From Leptolyngbyaceae cyanobacterium JSC-12 (GTDB lineage Bacteria > Cyanobacteriota > Cyanobacteriia > Leptolyngbyales > Leptolyngbyaceae), in NCBI GenBank assembly GCA_000309945.1, contig CM001633.1:5197174-5261173 (forward strand): a stretch of DNA of 64,000 nucleotides, read 5' to 3'. The translations under genes and the position numbers were made by a program. Every line of letters begins with the position of its first letter. The stretch's first letter is position 1. Below the pieces are notes generated by a model, which ran no database searches, was not told the origin of the DNA, and worked only from the letters and a program-made list of their open reading frames with translations. Of this stretch, positions 62,385 to 64,000 are shown one piece after another.

Positions 62385-63041
62385 ATGGACTTTCTGGAAA
62401 TTCAATTTGCATTGCAGGGTAAAACATTGCCTGCGGATCATGGCTATGCACTTTACTCTGCCGTGAAAAAGCGGCTTCAAAAACAAGAAAATGAATCACT
62501 TCCTAATGACTTACCTACCGAGGTTCACCTCTGCACTATTTCGGGTGTTCCAGATCGAGCGGGGATGATTTATCTGAATCGAGGCTCTCGCTTTAGGTTG
62601 CGATGCCCATCAGACCAAATGCAGCTTTGGTACCGTTTTTTTCAAAATCAGGTTTTGGATATTCGAGGGCATCTGATTCGCTTGGTTCAACCGAGAATCA
62701 CATTGCCCGAAGCCAGTGATACGTTGGCTTCCAGGCTGGTGACATTTAAGTTAGAAGCCATCGATCATGCGGACGTACCGCGATATTTTCTAGAGTCATG
62801 CCAGAAGGGATTGGAACGCCTAGACATCAAAGGCAAGGCGTTTATTCCCAGCGATCATGATGGAGACTTGGCACGACGCACCTTACAGATAAGAAATAAG
62901 AAGGTTGTGGGTTATAGCGTGGTCGTCGAAGGGTTGAGTCAAGAGGATTCTCTAAAGCTGCAATGGTATGGATTAGGCGGTCGCCAACATTTTGGCTGTG
63001 GCTGGTTTTATCCAGCAAAGGAGGAAGCAAATGTCAGCTAA
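62385..63041 (+). CDS. cas6: Type I-MYXAN CRISPR-associated Cas6/Cmx6
   Basis: A 218-residue RAMP-family pre-crRNA endonuclease. The C-terminal glycine-rich motif GLGGRQHFGCGWF is diagnostic for the Cmx6 type, and the N-terminal MDFLEIQFALQG begins the first ferredoxin-like fold. It cleaves the repeat RNA to make crRNAs. It is preceded by a GAGGA ribosome site and overlaps the cas3 start by 11 bp, so the two are translationally linked. Confidence 0.9.
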   Translation: MDFLEIQFALQGKTLPADHGYALYSAVKKRLQKQENESLPNDLPTEVHLCTISGVPDRAGMIYLNRGSRFRLRCPSDQMQLWYRFFQNQVLDIRGHLIRLVQPRITLPEASDTLASRLVTFKLEAIDHADVPRYFLESCQKGLERLDIKGKAFIPSDHDGDLARRTLQIRNKKVVGYSVVVEGLSQEDSLKLQWYGLGGRQHFGCGWFYPAKEEANVS

Positions 63042-64000
63042 AAACCAGCCTTTACGCCCCAAACTGCTATTGGCTAAATCAAAGGAAACGCCGTGGAAAG
63101 GTGCCTATACCCTGACTGGACATACGGCGGCTGTTGTGGAAGCGGTGACTACGCTACTTGATGAATTAGGCGATGGATTAATCAAGCAGTTTGGGCTATC
63201 TCAGGATTTTGCAACCTTGCGGGCTACGGCTCGGCTGGCGGCGTTTCTTCATGATTTGGGTAAGGCCAATGACCATTTTCAAGCGGTGGTTCGCGGGTTC
63301 AAGAAACCAATGGACAATCCACAACTGATGCGACATGAGGCGCTATCGGTCTTGTTGTCCTGGGAATTGAGAGATTGGTTATCGACAGGGGAGGGGGATC
63401 TGATGGTGGCGATCGCCGCTGCGGGTGGTCATCATCTCAAGTTGGGTGGTACAGCAGGCAAGCAAACCGATGAAGTCGGGGAAATTCGCGACCCTGGTGT
63501 AGATGAGTGGACACGGGGCGATCGCCTGTTGCTTTACACCAACCATCAACACTTTACGGGTTTGCTGCGGTATGGGCAAAAGGTTTGTGGACTTGCCTCA
63601 GACCTTCCTCAAGGTTTACCAACTACTTGGACAAGTGCTGATCTCAAACAGCGGCAACGAGCGCTGCTACAGGAATTTGCCAACTGGAATGCCGATCCCG
63701 TTTTCACGGCTGTGGTGAAAGCATTGCTTGTAGCAGGAGATACTAGCGGTTCAGCCCTCCCTGCAAACGATTTAGACATCCGATCGTGGATTCAGACCCA
63801 AATTCGTTACACGCTGACGGAGCCTGAACTCCAGCATGTTGTCAATGAACGCCTAGAAGGCAAACCGTTGCGCCCCTTCCAAGAACAGTTGGGCAATGCC
63901 ACCTCACGGGTTACGTTAGCTAGGGCGGGTTGTGGCACAGGTAAAACCTTAGGAGCCTACAACTGGGCAAAACGCCATGCCGTAGGGCGCAAGCTGTTTT
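63031..64000 (+). CDS. cas3: Cas3 nuclease-helicase, N-terminal part (runs off right edge)
   Basis: A perfect AAAGGAGG ribosome site precedes the ATG at 63031. The HD nuclease domain is read as LTGHTAAVVEAVTTLL, FLHDLGKANDHF (catalytic HD) and AIAAAGGHHLK. A helicase domain begins with Walker A ARAGCGTGKT (~299). Cas3 unwinds and degrades target DNA after Cascade recruitment. The remaining Cascade genes (cas8, cas7, cas5), cas1/cas2 and the CRISPR array must lie beyond the right edge. Confidence 0.92.
   Translation, partial: MSAKNQPLRPKLLLAKSKETPWKGAYTLTGHTAAVVEAVTTLLDELGDGLIKQFGLSQDFATLRATARLAAFLHDLGKANDHFQAVVRGFKKPMDNPQLMRHEALSVLLSWELRDWLSTGEGDLMVAIAAAGGHHLKLGGTAGKQTDEVGEIRDPGVDEWTRGDRLLLYTNHQHFTGLLRYGQKVCGLASDLPQGLPTTWTSADLKQRQRALLQEFANWNADPVFTAVVKALLVAGDTSGSALPANDLDIRSWIQTQIRYTLTEPELQHVVNERLEGKPLRPFQEQLGNATSRVTLARAGCGTGKTLGAYNWAKRHAVGRKLF

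Overview
The window looks like a chromosomal segment of a cyanobacterium, probably filamentous. The octamer GCGATCGC (HIP1) and its core recur in almost every gene. Many families are typical of cyanobacteria: an Npun_F0494-type protein, a DUF3153 lipoprotein, a methylglyoxal synthase/lipid kinase fusion, DevC/DevA-type ABC subunits and a giant Ser/Thr kinase-histidine kinase. I found no tRNA, rRNA or CRISPR array.

Layout. 1-5002: the 5' part of a secreted TPR protein, a secreted five-repeat cysteine protein, a peptidoglycan-binding-domain protein and an orphan phosphate-binding protein. 5270-6725: insertion sequence copy 1. 6880-9645: a membrane di-iron hydroxylase, an Mpo1-like protein and an amidohydrolase. 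10039-14253: ABC permease and ATPase, NanE epimerase and an HI0933-type flavoprotein. 14261-20252: SH3/SPOR-like protein, orphan DNA methyltransferase, cobyric acid synthase, sugar O-methyltransferase and a 2Fe-2S ferredoxin. 20399-29486 is mostly minus-strand housekeeping: glutamate dehydrogenase, NDP-sugar synthase, ScpA with a tiny membrane protein upstream, LapA-like, AI-2E-type permease, DUF3153 lipoprotein, TPR membrane protein, HolB and thymidylate kinase. 29673-36397: a small conserved-looking protein, tandem FHA proteins, a copper P-type ATPase and a Na+/H+ antiporter. 36418-37873: insertion sequence copy 2, inverted and apparently identical to copy 1. Then come a fragment of a hexapeptide acyltransferase, the MGS-lipid kinase fusion, an IS1-family element, a GH1 glycosidase, a diacylglycerol-type glycosyltransferase and MsrB. 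44150-44946 is a decayed TPR-CHAT gene.

45046-61077 is a signalling and redox block. It holds an OmpR-type response regulator, then on the minus strand a giant 2039-residue kinase, a thioredoxin-like protein without the second active-site cysteine, a Crp/Fnr regulator and a GAF histidine kinase. After these come an EamA transporter, a plus-strand NDH-2/DoxX-like/GMC oxidoreductase operon and a classical HAMP histidine kinase. The right edge (61410-64000) opens a CRISPR-Cas operon of the type I-MYXAN kind: WYL regulator, Cas6/Cmx6 and the N-terminal half of Cas3.

Mobile DNA is limited to two copies of a 1456-bp IS4/IS701-like element and one 852-bp IS1-family element. Terminal inverted repeats and target-site duplications can be read for all three. 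Family assignments come from reading motifs and overall resemblance; no database search was run.
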